From positions 1-64,000 of the forward strand of contig JAZLHE010000056.1 of the NCBI GenBank assembly GCA_045616665.1: a stretch of DNA of 64,000 bases, read 5' to 3'. Below, in pieces: positions 28,535 through 37,095 of this stretch. The translations under genes and the position numbers were made by a program. Each line of letters opens with the position of its first letter. Position 1 is the first letter of the stretch. Origin of the DNA: RUG11690 sp045616665. Its GTDB lineage: Bacteria > Bacteroidota > Bacteroidia > Bacteroidales > WCHB1-69. Below the pieces are notes generated by a model. The model saw only the letters and a program-made list of their open reading frames with translations. It did not search any database and was not told where the DNA came from.

Positions 28535-28831
28535 CTATAATTTGCTGGTTATATCCATACTTTCGTGAAGGATTCTGATTATCGTAACAAGGTCATCTGC
28601 TGAATATTTATAAAAAATCAAGTGCTTATGACAATGTCTGCACTTCAGGCCAGACTGTATTTCAGCGTATTCCTTGTCTGCATTGAAACTATCTTTACAA
28701 ACGCTCTCACAAGCGGTTATCAAGTCATGATAATATTGATCGGCCTGCTTCTCTGACCAGACTTCGCACGTGTAAAGCCAAATAGAATCCAAATCTTCTA
28801 TGGCCTTATTTGTCAATTGATAATTAGCCAT
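28535..28831 (-). CDS. parE: ParE/RelE superfamily toxin
   Basis: This 98-residue protein has the ParE fold features: an N-terminal strand MANYQLTNKAIEDLDSIW, a helical pair with WSEKQADQYYHDL, and a C-terminal strand block HLIFYKYSADDLVTIIRILHESMD that includes the conserved arginine before the last His. ParE toxins poison DNA gyrase, while RelE relatives cut mRNA; the length and RILHE..D ending favour ParE. It is encoded 3' of its antitoxin and overlaps it by 8 bases, the usual coupled arrangement. It is intact here; a broken relative lies at 41385-41528. Confidence 0.85.
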   Translation of the reverse strand: MANYQLTNKAIEDLDSIWLYTCEVWSEKQADQYYHDLITACESVCKDSFNADKEYAEIQSGLKCRHCHKHLIFYKYSADDLVTIIRILHESMDITSKL

Positions 28832-29069
28832 TGCGATGCTTTTTCTTCAATTCTTGCAAATGTTTTTTGGAATCGAAATTCTCGCAAATACCACTTTCTT
28901 CACCTTCGTGGATGGCAGCACTCAGTTGCTGCAGTTTTTTTTCGTTTTCCTCTAAAAGTCGCAAACCCGCACGAATCACTTCACTTGCATTATTGTACCG
29001 CCCTGATTGGATAGTAGAACTGATGAAATTTTCAAAGTAAGGACCTAAAGCGACCGATGTATTTTTCAT
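28824..29069 (-). CDS. parD: ParD-type antitoxin (CopG/ribbon-helix-helix)
   Basis: This 81-residue antitoxin starts at the ATG at 29069 (MKNTSVALGPYFENFISSTI); the longer frame would include the promoter. The N-terminal ribbon-helix-helix covers residues 3-45, with the family motif SGRYNNASEVIRAGLRLLEE. The acidic C-terminal tail wraps the toxin. It binds its own promoter; a palindrome TTACCA-AAATT-TGGTAA at 29095-29111 overlaps the -7 box TAATTTTG and is the obvious operator. Confidence 0.87.
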   Translation of the reverse strand: MKNTSVALGPYFENFISSTIQSGRYNNASEVIRAGLRLLEENEKKLQQLSAAIHEGEESGICENFDSKKHLQELKKKHRNG

Positions 29070-29089
29070 AAGTAATAAATTTAGAACTG

Positions 29090-29111
29090 CAAAATTACCA
29101 AAATTTGGTAA
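29090..29111 (-). promoter_or_regulatory. parDE promoter with overlapping operator palindrome
   Basis: The minus strand reads TAATTTTG at 29090-29097. A palindrome with 6-bp arms (TTACCA/TGGTAA) at 29095-29111 overlaps it, as expected for ParD autorepression. A further TTACC/GGTAA pair occurs near 29169-29183. Confidence 0.6.
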
Positions 29112-29204
29112 CAATTGGAACAATTACCATCTTTTTTCTTGAGTTTTACCCAAATCAATGATTTTTTTACCGTTTTTGGTAAAACTCAACTGCTCTGTCT
29201 TTTA

Positions 29205-29216
29205 GCATCAAAGTCC
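29205..29216. repeat. 12-bp direct repeat bracketing parDE, right copy
   Basis: GCATCAAAGTCC is identical to 28436-28447. From here to 29393 I see only AT-rich sequence with no supported gene. Confidence 0.4.
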
Positions 29217-29393
29217 TTTTTCGTGGCAACAGATGAAAAATATGGTGCTTTTTGTTTCTAAACCGATAAATATCAATCACTTTGCCAATGAAGCAACAAA
29301 ATGATTGTCAATTAAATTCATTAATAATCAGATGGTTATAAGTTAATTTTTTCCATTCTTCTATGGTTTAGCACACAGCAATAAAAAAACGAA

Positions 29394-29660
29394 ATTATCC
29401 CTTTCTGTCTTGTAGAGAGATTCCTTCGCTACGCTTCGGAATGACGATGCGCTGCACACAAGAAAATGGCGGCGACGGAAAGTAATAACGCAACAATACT
29501 GTCGTGGTGTCGCCGCAGTAATCGCGATTGCGGCGGCATCACACACCGACCCTGATCGACCACCTTGCGCCGCCGCTTCACTATGTTCCCCGAGTGCACT
29601 CGTCATCCAGAGCGGAGCACAGCGGAGTGAAGGGGTCTCAACAAGATTAAACGGGATAAT
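29394..29660. repeat. TIR repeat element, copy B
   Basis: The left end ATTATCCCTTTCTGTCTTGT and the right end ACAAGATTAAACGGGATAAT are inverted repeats of each other (16-17 of 20 bases). The 267-bp body is GC-rich, includes the inverted repeat GCCGCA...TGCGGC near 29510-29535, and has no credible open frame. As in the other copies, a phylum-type promoter follows within 60 bases. Confidence 0.7.
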
Positions 29661-29712
29661 CCCGTAAAAAAATTCAAAATCTCACAAATAAGTGATTTTT
29701 GGGAAAAATGTG

Positions 29713-29720
29713 TATTTTTG
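29713..29720 (+). promoter_or_regulatory. Promoter -7 element of the 6S-like RNA
   Basis: TATTTTTG lies just past TIR element copy B and upstream of the structured RNA. Confidence 0.5.
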
Positions 29721-29726
29721 CAGAAT

Positions 29727-29966
29727 ATAAAGAATTCATTGTTAAATATAAAAACAGTATATAGAAAAATAGAATAACATAGTAATAATCTGAGCTTTAC
29801 GCTCTTGTTCTCTACTCCGTAAACGACCAATTTATTTAGTAGGTGAGAATAAGATAGCGGAAGGTTCACGTCTTAGGCGTGAACTGTTTCGTGCTTATTT
29901 ACCTACAAGGCTTTGGTCGGCCCACGGAGTGAAATAAGCGACTAAGAAACGGCGAGCGCCTTTTTT
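29727..29966 (+). ncRNA. 6S-like structured RNA candidate
   Basis: A long rod-like hairpin with interruptions is visible. GCTC (29801-29804) pairs with GAGC (29954-29957) and GTTCT (29807-29811) with AGAAAC (29945-29950). Next comes a large asymmetric bubble (about 2 versus 14 nt). Then ACTCCGT (29814-29820) pairs with ACGGAGT (29924-29930), CGACCAA (29824-29830) with TTGGTCG (29913-29919), GTAGGT/ACCTAC, AATAAG/CTTATT, and an apical GTTCACG/CGTGAAC. A T6 run at 29961-29966 ends it. One long hairpin with a central bubble is the hallmark of 6S RNA, which binds RNA polymerase; the Bacteroidales-1 RNA family is an alternative name to test. The 5' end is estimated from the promoter. Confidence 0.6.
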
Positions 29967-30015
29967 AGTTGGGAAGAGTTCCAAGAGTAGGAAGCTTTAA
30001 ACGACACATTAAACA

Positions 30016-31449
30016 ATGCTTTTTAACTCATTCTCCTTCGGATTCTTCCTTGTGACAGTCTATCTACTGTACTGGTTGGCCTTTAATCGCAACATAAAGT
30101 TGCGCAATTTGTTCATTTTGGTGGCCAGCTATTTTTTCTATGGCTTCTGGAATTGGAAACTACTGATATTGATTATCATCGTTTCTGCCACCGATTTCCT
30201 CTTCGGCAATTTGATATACAAAGAGGAAAGCGAAAAACGGAGAAAACTGTATTTGACACTCGCGTTAGTCATTAATTTGGGCATACTCGGATTTTTCAAA
30301 TACTGCAATTTCTTTGTTGATAGTTTTTATTCGCTGCTTCACCTTTTCGGTGCATCTGGGACGTTCACGCCTTTCAACATCATTTTGCCCGTGGGCATCA
30401 GTTTTTACACATTCCAAGGATTGAGTAATGTATTAGATATTTACTATAGGAAGTTTGAACCGACCAAAGACCCGATTGCCTTTTGCGCATTTTTGGCCTT
30501 TTTTCCACAGCTCATTGCCGGACCTATCGAGCGTGCGCGTGATTTGCTGCCTCAATTCTTCACTCCAAAGAAATTCAATTACGACGATGCCAGAAAGGGA
30601 TTATTCCTGATTGCTGTCGGTCTTTTCAAGAAAATCATCATTGCGGACAGATTAGCGATATACGTTGACTCTGTGTATGGAAACGTGTCAGAAGTGCACG
30701 GCTTGCCAGCATTGGTTGCCGTATTATTCTTTGCATTCCAACTTTATTTGGATTTTTCAGCCTATTCGCAAATCGCCATTGGTACGGCGCGGATTTTCGG
30801 TTTCAAACTAAGCACTAACTTCAACAAGCCCTATTTGGCCACTTCTTTCAAGGACTTTTGGTCTCGTTGGCATATCACGCTCACCAGCTGGTTCCGCGAC
30901 TATCTGTATTTCCCATTAGGAGGAAACAGGAGAGGTAAATTCAGAACTTATCTCAATGTGATTATCATTTTCACGGTAAGCGGACTATGGCATGGCGCAT
31001 CCTGGAATTTCGTTATTTGGGGATTCTTGAACGGTATCTTCCTTGCTGTTTTCGACAAGGCATTTCATTTGAAACCGACTAAGATGTTGTCAAAGATCAT
31101 TTGTTGTCTTTTCGTCACAGCGGCTTGGGCCTTATCTTTGATATTTTTCCGTGCAGGCACCTTTAGCGAGGCTATGACAATGTTTGGAAATCTGGGCTTC
31201 GGAAATTCAGCCGATTTGCTCGCACACGGAATGGATGCCGTAGAACTCAAGTTCACATTCTGGCTGTTGGCAGGTTTGATGTTGATAGAACTAATCTTGA
31301 AAAACAAACAGGAAAAAATAGAGAACTTTTTCTTCAATAAATTTTTCATGTTCCGATGGGCCATCTACCTCATCATTATTTTGGTTACCATCTATTTGGG
31401 TGTATATGGGATCGGCAGCGACAATTCTTTTATTTATTTCCAATTCTAA
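30016..31449 (+). CDS. MBOAT family O-acyltransferase (AlgI/DltB-like)
   Basis: This 477-residue polytopic inner-membrane protein has about ten hydrophobic segments. The MBOAT signatures are PVGISFYTFQGLSNVLDIYY near residue 120, FFPQLIAGPIERARDLLPQF near 160, FKDFWSRWHITLTSWFRDY near 275 and the catalytic-His block SGLWHGASWNFVIWG near 320. The family moves acyl groups, often acetyl, across the membrane onto polysaccharides, peptidoglycan or teichoic acids. The downstream SGNH-like gene 12 bases away is the usual partner that completes acyl transfer outside. The target polymer cannot be read from this locus. Confidence 0.93.
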   Translation: MLFNSFSFGFFLVTVYLLYWLAFNRNIKLRNLFILVASYFFYGFWNWKLLILIIIVSATDFLFGNLIYKEESEKRRKLYLTLALVINLGILGFFKYCNFFVDSFYSLLHLFGASGTFTPFNIILPVGISFYTFQGLSNVLDIYYRKFEPTKDPIAFCAFLAFFPQLIAGPIERARDLLPQFFTPKKFNYDDARKGLFLIAVGLFKKIIIADRLAIYVDSVYGNVSEVHGLPALVAVLFFAFQLYLDFSAYSQIAIGTARIFGFKLSTNFNKPYLATSFKDFWSRWHITLTSWFRDYLYFPLGGNRRGKFRTYLNVIIIFTVSGLWHGASWNFVIWGFLNGIFLAVFDKAFHLKPTKMLSKIICCLFVTAAWALSLIFFRAGTFSEAMTMFGNLGFGNSADLLAHGMDAVELKFTFWLLAGLMLIELILKNKQEKIENFFFNKFFMFRWAIYLIIILVTIYLGVYGIGSDNSFIYFQF

Positions 31450-31461
31450 ATTCGACAGACA

Positions 31462-32940
31462 ATGGACGCAAAAACATCATATTCAAAGAAAAATGCAAAC
31501 GCCAAACAGTCAACCCCTGCCATAGTGAAAAAGGAGAAAAAATGGTATGTGCTATTAGTGAAATTCCTGATTTTGCTTGGCATTGTGGTTTCGGTAGTTG
31601 TTTTTACTGATAAAAAGGGGTATTTTGAACCGGATCAATCAAACAATCATACCAGCAGAAAATGGAATTCATTTTATGATTTTACGGAAAAGGACACCGT
31701 TGATGTTGTACTTGTTGGAAATTCCCATTGTTATGCTGGTGTGAATCCTAAAAATCTATCGGCTGCGTTAGGTGCAACCTGCTTTGTGTTGGCCTCCCCA
31801 GGAACAACCATCATGGACTCCTACTTTTGTTTGGAAGAAGCACTGAAAAAGACTTCCCCCAAGGTTGCAATTATTGAAACATACGGAATAAGTAATACCA
31901 CCAATCATGAATTAACTGCTGGTGGATTGTCGGATCAATTTAAAAGCTTCAATGCACGCAAAGACTTAAAATACAAAACATTATCTATGTTTCAGTTGTT
32001 TTCACCGGAATATTACATTTCTTCGTGGTCTAAAACTATACGAAATCATGATTTTATTTTTCGGGATAGAAATCAACTTAAGATTAACGCTGAACTTATG
32101 CGGAAAAAACCTAAAAAAGAAAAAGGGTTATATTTAGGAAGATTTGTAAGTTTTACTACAGGCATAGAAGATTCTACTATCGTCAAATATCAAAAATTGG
32201 GTGCACCTGTTAATGGCAATAACCGAAAAGTGAACGAGGAAAATGCCAAATATGTGCGGAAAATAGTGGAATTGTGTAAAAAACATCAGGTTACTCCTGT
32301 ATTTGTTACACTGCCCATGTATTATCAACATGTAAAAAATTACGATGCGTGGAAAAATGAGGTGGCAAAAGTCATTAAACCAACTGGTGCGGCATGGTTG
32401 GATTTACAATCTCCGTATGATACTGTGAAATTTGATAGAAGTTGTTTTGAAAACACGTATGATGCTAATCAACACATGACGTACACTGGCTCTTTGGTGA
32501 GTGCATACAAACTTGCCCATTATCTTAAAGACAGTCTGAAACTCAATCTGCCCCAACGAAATCTCACCCAACATTGGAATGACCTATTTTATGGAGAAGA
32601 AGGATATTTTGAAAATTATCCTTCGCGTATAAACGATCCGAAAAATGTTTTGATTTGCAGTAATCAGCAATTTGGCAAATATGAAGTGAAAGATTGCATT
32701 CTGCAGAAGATGGATAATAACAATGTTATTCTGTTAAAAGTTGCCAAAAACGACCAATCTGCACATTTAGGGAACAAAATAAAGGTCTTAGCCGTTGTGA
32801 AACTCAACGGGCAACAACTGCTAACCTATTTGGAGATGTATCGTCCTAAAGAATATGACCCAATAGGACATTATCTTTACGAAATGCCATTAATAAAAGA
32901 AGCTGAATTAGTTGAAATAAAGGGTGTTGAGGCTTTATAA
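31462..32940 (+). CDS. Membrane-anchored SGNH-like protein (O-acylation partner)
   Basis: This 492-residue protein has a charged, Lys-rich 30-residue N-terminus, then one transmembrane helix (WYVLLVKFLILLGIVVSVVV) and a large extracytoplasmic domain. Block I of an SGNH hydrolase is visible as VLVGNSHCYAGVNP near residue 90, where Ser sits in GNSH. The TTIMDSYFCLEEAL and TPVFVTLPMYYQH blocks follow, with a late Asp/His pair expected near NQHMTYTG. It resembles DltD/AlgX/AlgJ-like partners of MBOAT proteins. Its place directly after the MBOAT gene supports a joint role in O-acetylating a surface polysaccharide. Confidence 0.75.
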   Translation: MDAKTSYSKKNANAKQSTPAIVKKEKKWYVLLVKFLILLGIVVSVVVFTDKKGYFEPDQSNNHTSRKWNSFYDFTEKDTVDVVLVGNSHCYAGVNPKNLSAALGATCFVLASPGTTIMDSYFCLEEALKKTSPKVAIIETYGISNTTNHELTAGGLSDQFKSFNARKDLKYKTLSMFQLFSPEYYISSWSKTIRNHDFIFRDRNQLKINAELMRKKPKKEKGLYLGRFVSFTTGIEDSTIVKYQKLGAPVNGNNRKVNEENAKYVRKIVELCKKHQVTPVFVTLPMYYQHVKNYDAWKNEVAKVIKPTGAAWLDLQSPYDTVKFDRSCFENTYDANQHMTYTGSLVSAYKLAHYLKDSLKLNLPQRNLTQHWNDLFYGEEGYFENYPSRINDPKNVLICSNQQFGKYEVKDCILQKMDNNNVILLKVAKNDQSAHLGNKIKVLAVVKLNGQQLLTYLEMYRPKEYDPIGHYLYEMPLIKEAELVEIKGVEAL

Positions 32941-33079
32941 AAATTTTCCCCGAAATCTTTTTACGAAAAATATACCGTGACCCCGAAATCTTTCGATAGC
33001 CGAGAACATCGAGGAACCAGACGGGCAGCCGCCGGCTTCACGCTTACGGCAACGCCAGAGGCTCCGGAAGCATCAGGAC

Positions 33080-33235
33080 GGCAGCACCGTCACCTTCTAC
33101 GGAGTGAAGAAAGTGAAGTTCACCAATCAGGACGGAACATCGGCCGTGCGCGTGACACGTAACAACGACAACACGGAAACGTATGAGAATCCTAAGAATG
33201 GGGAATTTGGGGAAGGATTGAGGATTTTCCAATAA
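33080..33235 (+). pseudogene. 3' remnant of an unidentified gene
   Basis: An open frame of 51 codons ending at the TAA at 33233-33235 reads GSTVTFYGVKKVKFTN, then QDGTSAVRVTRNND and ends GEGLRIFQ. Its Lys/Asp-rich, GC-richer coding character differs from the surrounding non-coding DNA. The frame is open upstream to about 33005, but no start or promoter is visible and the composition there changes. I cannot name the family. It is best read as the tail of a deleted gene at the edge of the accessory island. Confidence 0.4.
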
Positions 33236-33259
33236 GCTACAGATTGCACAAAAATTACC

Positions 33260-33324
33260 GCCAACTCGGTGAACAAAATTTGGCCAACTAGGTGAACGAG
33301 ATCTGGCCGACTAGGTGAACGAAA
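33260..33324. repeat. Three 23-bp tandem repeats
   Basis: The unit, roughly GCCAACTAGGTGAACGAGATCTG, occurs three times. Its GGTGAAC core lies at 33268, 33291 and 33314. It lies just before the ATPase promoter. No spacer-repeat alternation is present, so it is not CRISPR. Confidence 0.7.
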
Positions 33325-33369
33325 CAAAGAAAAATAGCGGATTTATTTACGTATATCATTTATTTTTAG

Positions 33370-33377
33370 TATTTTTG
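33370..33377 (+). promoter_or_regulatory. Promoter -7 element of the intact DUF4143 ATPase
   Basis: TATTTTTG lies 24 bases before the ATG at 33402, which shows that the longer frame from 33315 is not the true start. Confidence 0.55.
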
Positions 33378-33401
33378 CGCCCGAATTACAAATCTAAACA
33401 A

Positions 33402-34682
33402 ATGGAAGATTATAGAGTACGAATTGCAGACCAATTACTATCTGAAAGTTTAGAGGCATTGGGGGCCGTCATTGTGCAGGGGACGAAGTGGTGTGGCAAG
33501 ACCACCACGTCTGTTCATCATGCCGGAAGTGTTCTCTATATGGATGATCCGACGCAAAAGGAGCAGAATCTTTCGCTGGCGCAGACCAACATAAAGCGTT
33601 TGTTGGAAGGTGCCACTCCACGAGTGATTGACGAGTGGGAGTTAGCGCCCCAACTGTGGGATGCTGCACGTTTTGAGATTGACCATCGGCAAGTGCATAT
33701 CGGACAATTTATTTTTACGGGTTCAGCCGTTCCAAAGGAGAAAGACAGGAAACGGATTTTTCACAGCGGCGCCGGTCGCTTCGACTGGATCACAATGCGC
33801 ACCATGTCACTTTGGGAATCAGGAGACAGCACCGGTGACGTCAGTCTCCAAGCATTATTCAATGGAGCGATGCCTGATGGTGCTGCCACAATAGATTTGG
33901 ACAGATTAGCATATCTTACTTGCCGTGGCGGATGGCCGGGAACACTTTCATTATCTGAGCGAGCCGCACTGCATGTTCCGCATGCCTACCTGAAAGCAGT
34001 GCTCAATTCGGATATATCCAAGGTGGATGATGTTAGACGCGATGCCAATACGATGTCGCGCATCATCCGAAGTCTGGCCCGTAACCAAGGCGAACAGATT
34101 CCTTACACCACTATTCGTGCAGACATAATCAACAATGAAAACACAACCATCAGCACAGACACGGTGGAGGACTATGTAAAGGTGCTGAACAAGATATTTT
34201 TAGAAGAGGACATGCGGGCTTGGAATCCCAATTTGCGTAGCAAAACGGCCATACGGACCACTGACACTCGCTATTTTGTTGATCCCAGTATCGCCACATC
34301 GGCATTGGGAATCGGACCAAAGGATTTGTTGAATAATTTGGCTGACTTTGGCTTCTACTTTGAAACCTTGGCTGTTCGCGATTTGCGTGTTTATGCCGAC
34401 GCCTTGGATGGGGAGGTCTTCCACTTTCGCGACAAAAACGGCTTGGAGTGTGACGCTGTCCTCCATCGTCGCAATGGGGCATACGGACTTATTGAAATCA
34501 AATTGGGAGGCGCAGATAATATAGAAAAAGGTGCAATCACCCTTAAAACATTATCCGCCAAGATTGACACTGAAAAGATGAACGCGCCATCGTTTATGAT
34601 GGTACTGACAGGAATAGGCCAATATGCCTATCGCCGTCTGGATGGTGTGTATGTCGTGCCCATCGGCTGCTTGAAACCGTGA
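33402..34682 (+). CDS. AAA-type ATPase with C-terminal DUF4143
   Basis: This 426-residue protein starts at the ATG at 33402 (MEDYRVRIADQLL). The P-loop VQGTKWCGKTTT is near residues 25-36, and Walker B is the degenerate PRVIDEWELAPQLWD. The sensor-like stretch IFTGSAVPKEK follows, and the C-terminal DUF4143 domain covers about 200-410. Within it, the stretch NGLECDAVLHRRNGAYGLIEIKLGG has the E..D and IEIK spacing of a PDDEXK nuclease fold. These proteins are abundant and highly mobile in Bacteroidetes and archaea; their function is not established. Two decayed relatives lie at 34699-35648 and 41540-42282. Confidence 0.85.
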   Translation: MEDYRVRIADQLLSESLEALGAVIVQGTKWCGKTTTSVHHAGSVLYMDDPTQKEQNLSLAQTNIKRLLEGATPRVIDEWELAPQLWDAARFEIDHRQVHIGQFIFTGSAVPKEKDRKRIFHSGAGRFDWITMRTMSLWESGDSTGDVSLQALFNGAMPDGAATIDLDRLAYLTCRGGWPGTLSLSERAALHVPHAYLKAVLNSDISKVDDVRRDANTMSRIIRSLARNQGEQIPYTTIRADIINNENTTISTDTVEDYVKVLNKIFLEEDMRAWNPNLRSKTAIRTTDTRYFVDPSIATSALGIGPKDLLNNLADFGFYFETLAVRDLRVYADALDGEVFHFRDKNGLECDAVLHRRNGAYGLIEIKLGGADNIEKGAITLKTLSAKIDTEKMNAPSFMMVLTGIGQYAYRRLDGVYVVPIGCLKP

Positions 34683-34698
34683 ACAGAAACCGGAACAT

Positions 34699-35648
34699 CT
34701 AATTGCCTGATTTCCGTTCCATATAGTCTCTGAAGGCGTAAAGCGGGATGTTCTCCAACCACGGCTGGTCTTCGTAGTTTTTCATGCTCAGCCGGATGCC
34801 TTTGAGGTCGGGGTTGTTCTCTATGAAGATCTTTAATGATTTCGCCCTGACATTCTCTTCGGCTTTCACCTCCACGGGATACACATTGTCGTCGAGCTGA
34901 ATCACGAAGTCGAGTTCTATGCGCGACTTCTCCACGGAATGATAATATACGGGGATGCCGGTGGTGGCGAGTTGCGACTCCACATATACTTCGGTGAAAG
35001 CCCCTTTATACTCCTTGAAGATGTTGTTGCCGACCATCATCTGGCTTGCGGGGATGTCGGCCATTGCGCCCATCAGCCCGACATCGAGGATGAAGAGTTT
35101 GAAGGCGTTGGCATCTTCATAGAACTTCAGCGGCATCCTGACTGCGTTCACGCAGTTGATTTTATATACGATTCCCGCATCGACAAGCCATTGGATTGAC
35201 TCCTCGAATTCGGAGGCTCTGGCTCCGTGCTTCATAACACCGAAAATGAACTTCTTGTTCTCCTTGGTCAGCTGCGATACGAGGCTCTGCCACATGCCGC
35301 AATGTGATATTCGGGCGCATCTTCGGCCAAGGCCTTCAGCCTTGTCAGCGCAACGGGGCAGTCTTGTATTTCGTCTAAAATAACGAGAGTGTTGCCGGGG
35401 ACTATGTCAACATCGGTTATGGCCGATAGACCTTTCAGTAACCTGTCCGCGGACTTCTCCGCCGTAAAAAGCTGACATGCGGCATCGTTTCGGTCGAAGC
35501 TGACAAAGGATATGCTTTTATATTCGTTTTTCCCGAATTCCTTCAGCAGCCATGTCTTGCCAACCTGCCGCGCTCCGAACAGCACTAACGGTTTCCTGTC
35601 TTTAGAAAGTTTCCATTTTATTAAGTCGTTGTATAAATATCGCCTCAT
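34699..35648 (-). pseudogene. DUF4143 ATPase with an internal deletion
   Basis: The 5' part (35648 down to about 35290) encodes the ATPase N-terminus, with P-loop FGARQVGKTWL and Walker B VILDEIQDCP, and reads as far as EYHIAACGR. The frame then breaks. The 3' part, open from 35295 to 34699, begins MWQSLVSQLTKENKKFIFG and encodes the DUF4143 C-terminus, including the RIELDFVIQ ... YPVEVKAEEN PDDEXK-like block. In intact relatives roughly 100 or more residues separate these parts, so an internal deletion at the 35270-35295 junction removed the middle and shifted the frame. It faces the intact ATPase gene tail to tail. Confidence 0.8.
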
Positions 35649-35750
35649 AATATTATGATTCAGTCGGTTGTGTTGAATTATTACATTTTTTCAACGTAAA
35701 AATAGCTGCAAAAATACATTTTTTGAAAAATCGTCTTTGACACAACTTAA

Positions 35751-35882
35751 AAGCAACAAGTTATCCGTGCCATTTCCGGAATGCCGAAGTGGAAGCCCGG
35801 CGCCAATATGGGTCAGCCAGTCAACTGCTACTACCCAGTGCCGGTAATTTCCCGCAACGACGAGCCGGTTGAGGAAAGGTAA
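35751..35882 (+). pseudogene. C-terminal fragment of a TonB-type energy transducer
   Basis: An open 43-codon stretch preceded by an in-frame TAA reads QVIRAISGMPKWKPGANMGQ, then PVNCYYPVPV. This is the hallmark end of Bacteroidetes TonB C-terminal domains (I-x-x-MPKWKPGKQ-G-PV), which contact outer-membrane receptors. The rest of the gene is gone. It lies between the broken ATPase and the DUF1016 genes and is a marker of rearrangement. Confidence 0.7.
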
Positions 35883-35928
35883 AACTCAAAAAAAACTACT
35901 TCCATTTCTCGGCTGTGGAATTTTTATG

Positions 35929-35936
35929 TATTTTTG
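35929..35936 (+). promoter_or_regulatory. Promoter -7 element of the first DUF1016 gene
   Basis: TATTTTTG matches the consensus; the ATG at 35997 follows after 60 bases. Confidence 0.5.
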
Positions 35937-35996
35937 CGCCTTGTTTTTGCCTTCAATCGGCAAAAAGTGAAATCACGGATTATTAACCAATTTGGA

Positions 35997-37037
35997 ATGA
36001 AAGAAAAAAACAACATAGTACAAAGCACGATCGATGCATCTTTTCTTGCTGAAGTGAAGCACATTGTTGAGCAAGGTCGCCAACAAGCATACGCCTCCGT
36101 AAGTCAGCTGATGATTGAAACCTATTGGAAAATAGGAGAACGTATTGTTTTGCAAGAGCAAAAAGGATCTAATCGTGCCGAATATGGAACTCAACTTATT
36201 GCTCAACTTTCAGAGGAGTTGACGCGAACATACGGAAAAGGATTCAGTGGAAGATATTTGAGAGCATTTAGACAGTTTTATCTTGTTGTTCCTGATTTGG
36301 AGATTTGGAAATCGCGATTTCCAAATCTTACTTGGACCCATATTCTTAAAACTTTACGAGTTGAGGATCCTACAGCTGTACGTTGGTATCTGTCAACAGC
36401 TTCACAAGAGATGTGGAGCGTGCGCACACTCGACCGCAATATTTCCACGCAATACTATGAGCGTCATTTTAAGCAACCGCAGTTGGTTGAAAATACCGAG
36501 AATGACAATAAGGTTGACAAATTGGAAATTCTAAAAAACCCAATAATGGCAGAATTTCTTGGATTCAAGCAAAATACCGACTTTACGGAAACCGATTTGG
36601 AAAAAGGCCTGATTCAGCATCTTCAAGACTTTCTTGTTGAATTAGGCAGGGGATTTGCATTTGTTGCACGGCAACAGCATATTTTCACCGATGCCGGTGA
36701 CTTTTATATCGATTTGGTATTCTACAACTACATCTTGAAATGTTTCGTGCTGATAGATTTGAAAAAAGGTCAGATAACCCATCAGGATGTTGGGCAAATG
36801 GATATGTATGTGCGTATGTACGACGATTTGAAACGCACGGAAGGCGACAACCCCACCATAGGTATAGTACTTTGCAGCGAAACGAGCAAAGACATTGCAC
36901 GCTATTCCATATTACGGGATAGCGATAATTTATTTGCCGCTAAATATATGCCCCTAATGCCTACCGAAGAAGAACTTCGCAGGGAGATAGAGGCTCAAAA
37001 AGAATTGTTTAATTTGCAAAATGACAAAATAGAATAA
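35997..37037 (+). CDS. DUF1016 (YhcG) family PDDEXK nuclease, first copy
   Basis: This 346-residue protein starts at the ATG at 35997 (MKEKNNIVQSTIDASFL). The N-terminal DUF1016_N helical domain (QAYASVSQLMIETYWKIGER ... RYLRAFRQFY) covers residues 20-105, and the C-terminal PDDEXK domain covers about 180-320. The catalytic block is AGDFYIDLVFYNYIL, then FVLIDLKKG, giving the D and D-x-K of the nuclease core. The family is predicted to be nuclease-like and often sits in defence islands; its target is unknown. The linker between RQFY and LTWTH contains a perfect 28-bp DNA palindrome (36301-36328). A paralogue follows 58 bases downstream. Confidence 0.85.
   Translation: MKEKNNIVQSTIDASFLAEVKHIVEQGRQQAYASVSQLMIETYWKIGERIVLQEQKGSNRAEYGTQLIAQLSEELTRTYGKGFSGRYLRAFRQFYLVVPDLEIWKSRFPNLTWTHILKTLRVEDPTAVRWYLSTASQEMWSVRTLDRNISTQYYERHFKQPQLVENTENDNKVDKLEILKNPIMAEFLGFKQNTDFTETDLEKGLIQHLQDFLVELGRGFAFVARQQHIFTDAGDFYIDLVFYNYILKCFVLIDLKKGQITHQDVGQMDMYVRMYDDLKRTEGDNPTIGIVLCSETSKDIARYSILRDSDNLFAAKYMPLMPTEEELRREIEAQKELFNLQNDKIE
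36301..36328. repeat. Perfect 28-bp palindrome inside the first DUF1016 gene
   Basis: The arms start AGATTTGGAAATCG and read identically on the other strand. It encodes part of the variable linker (E-I-W-K-S-R-F-P-N). Confidence 0.9.
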
Positions 37038-37065
37038 AAAAGATATTTTAAACTAACATATTATC

Positions 37066-37089
37066 AATCATAGCGTTTGCTATTTGTTC
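37066..37089 (+). repeat. 24-bp repeat, solo copy of the structured element's left end
   Basis: The 24 bases starting AATCATAGCGTTTGC are identical to 38306-38329, the 5' edge of the structured element. Here they sit 6 bases before the second DUF1016 start. They contain the hairpin ATAGC-GTTT-GCTAT. Confidence 0.8.
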
Positions 37090-37095
37090 TAAATC

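Noticed and set aside
33260..33324. 23-bp repeats as CRISPR
   Set aside because: They are contiguous units with no unique spacers between them.
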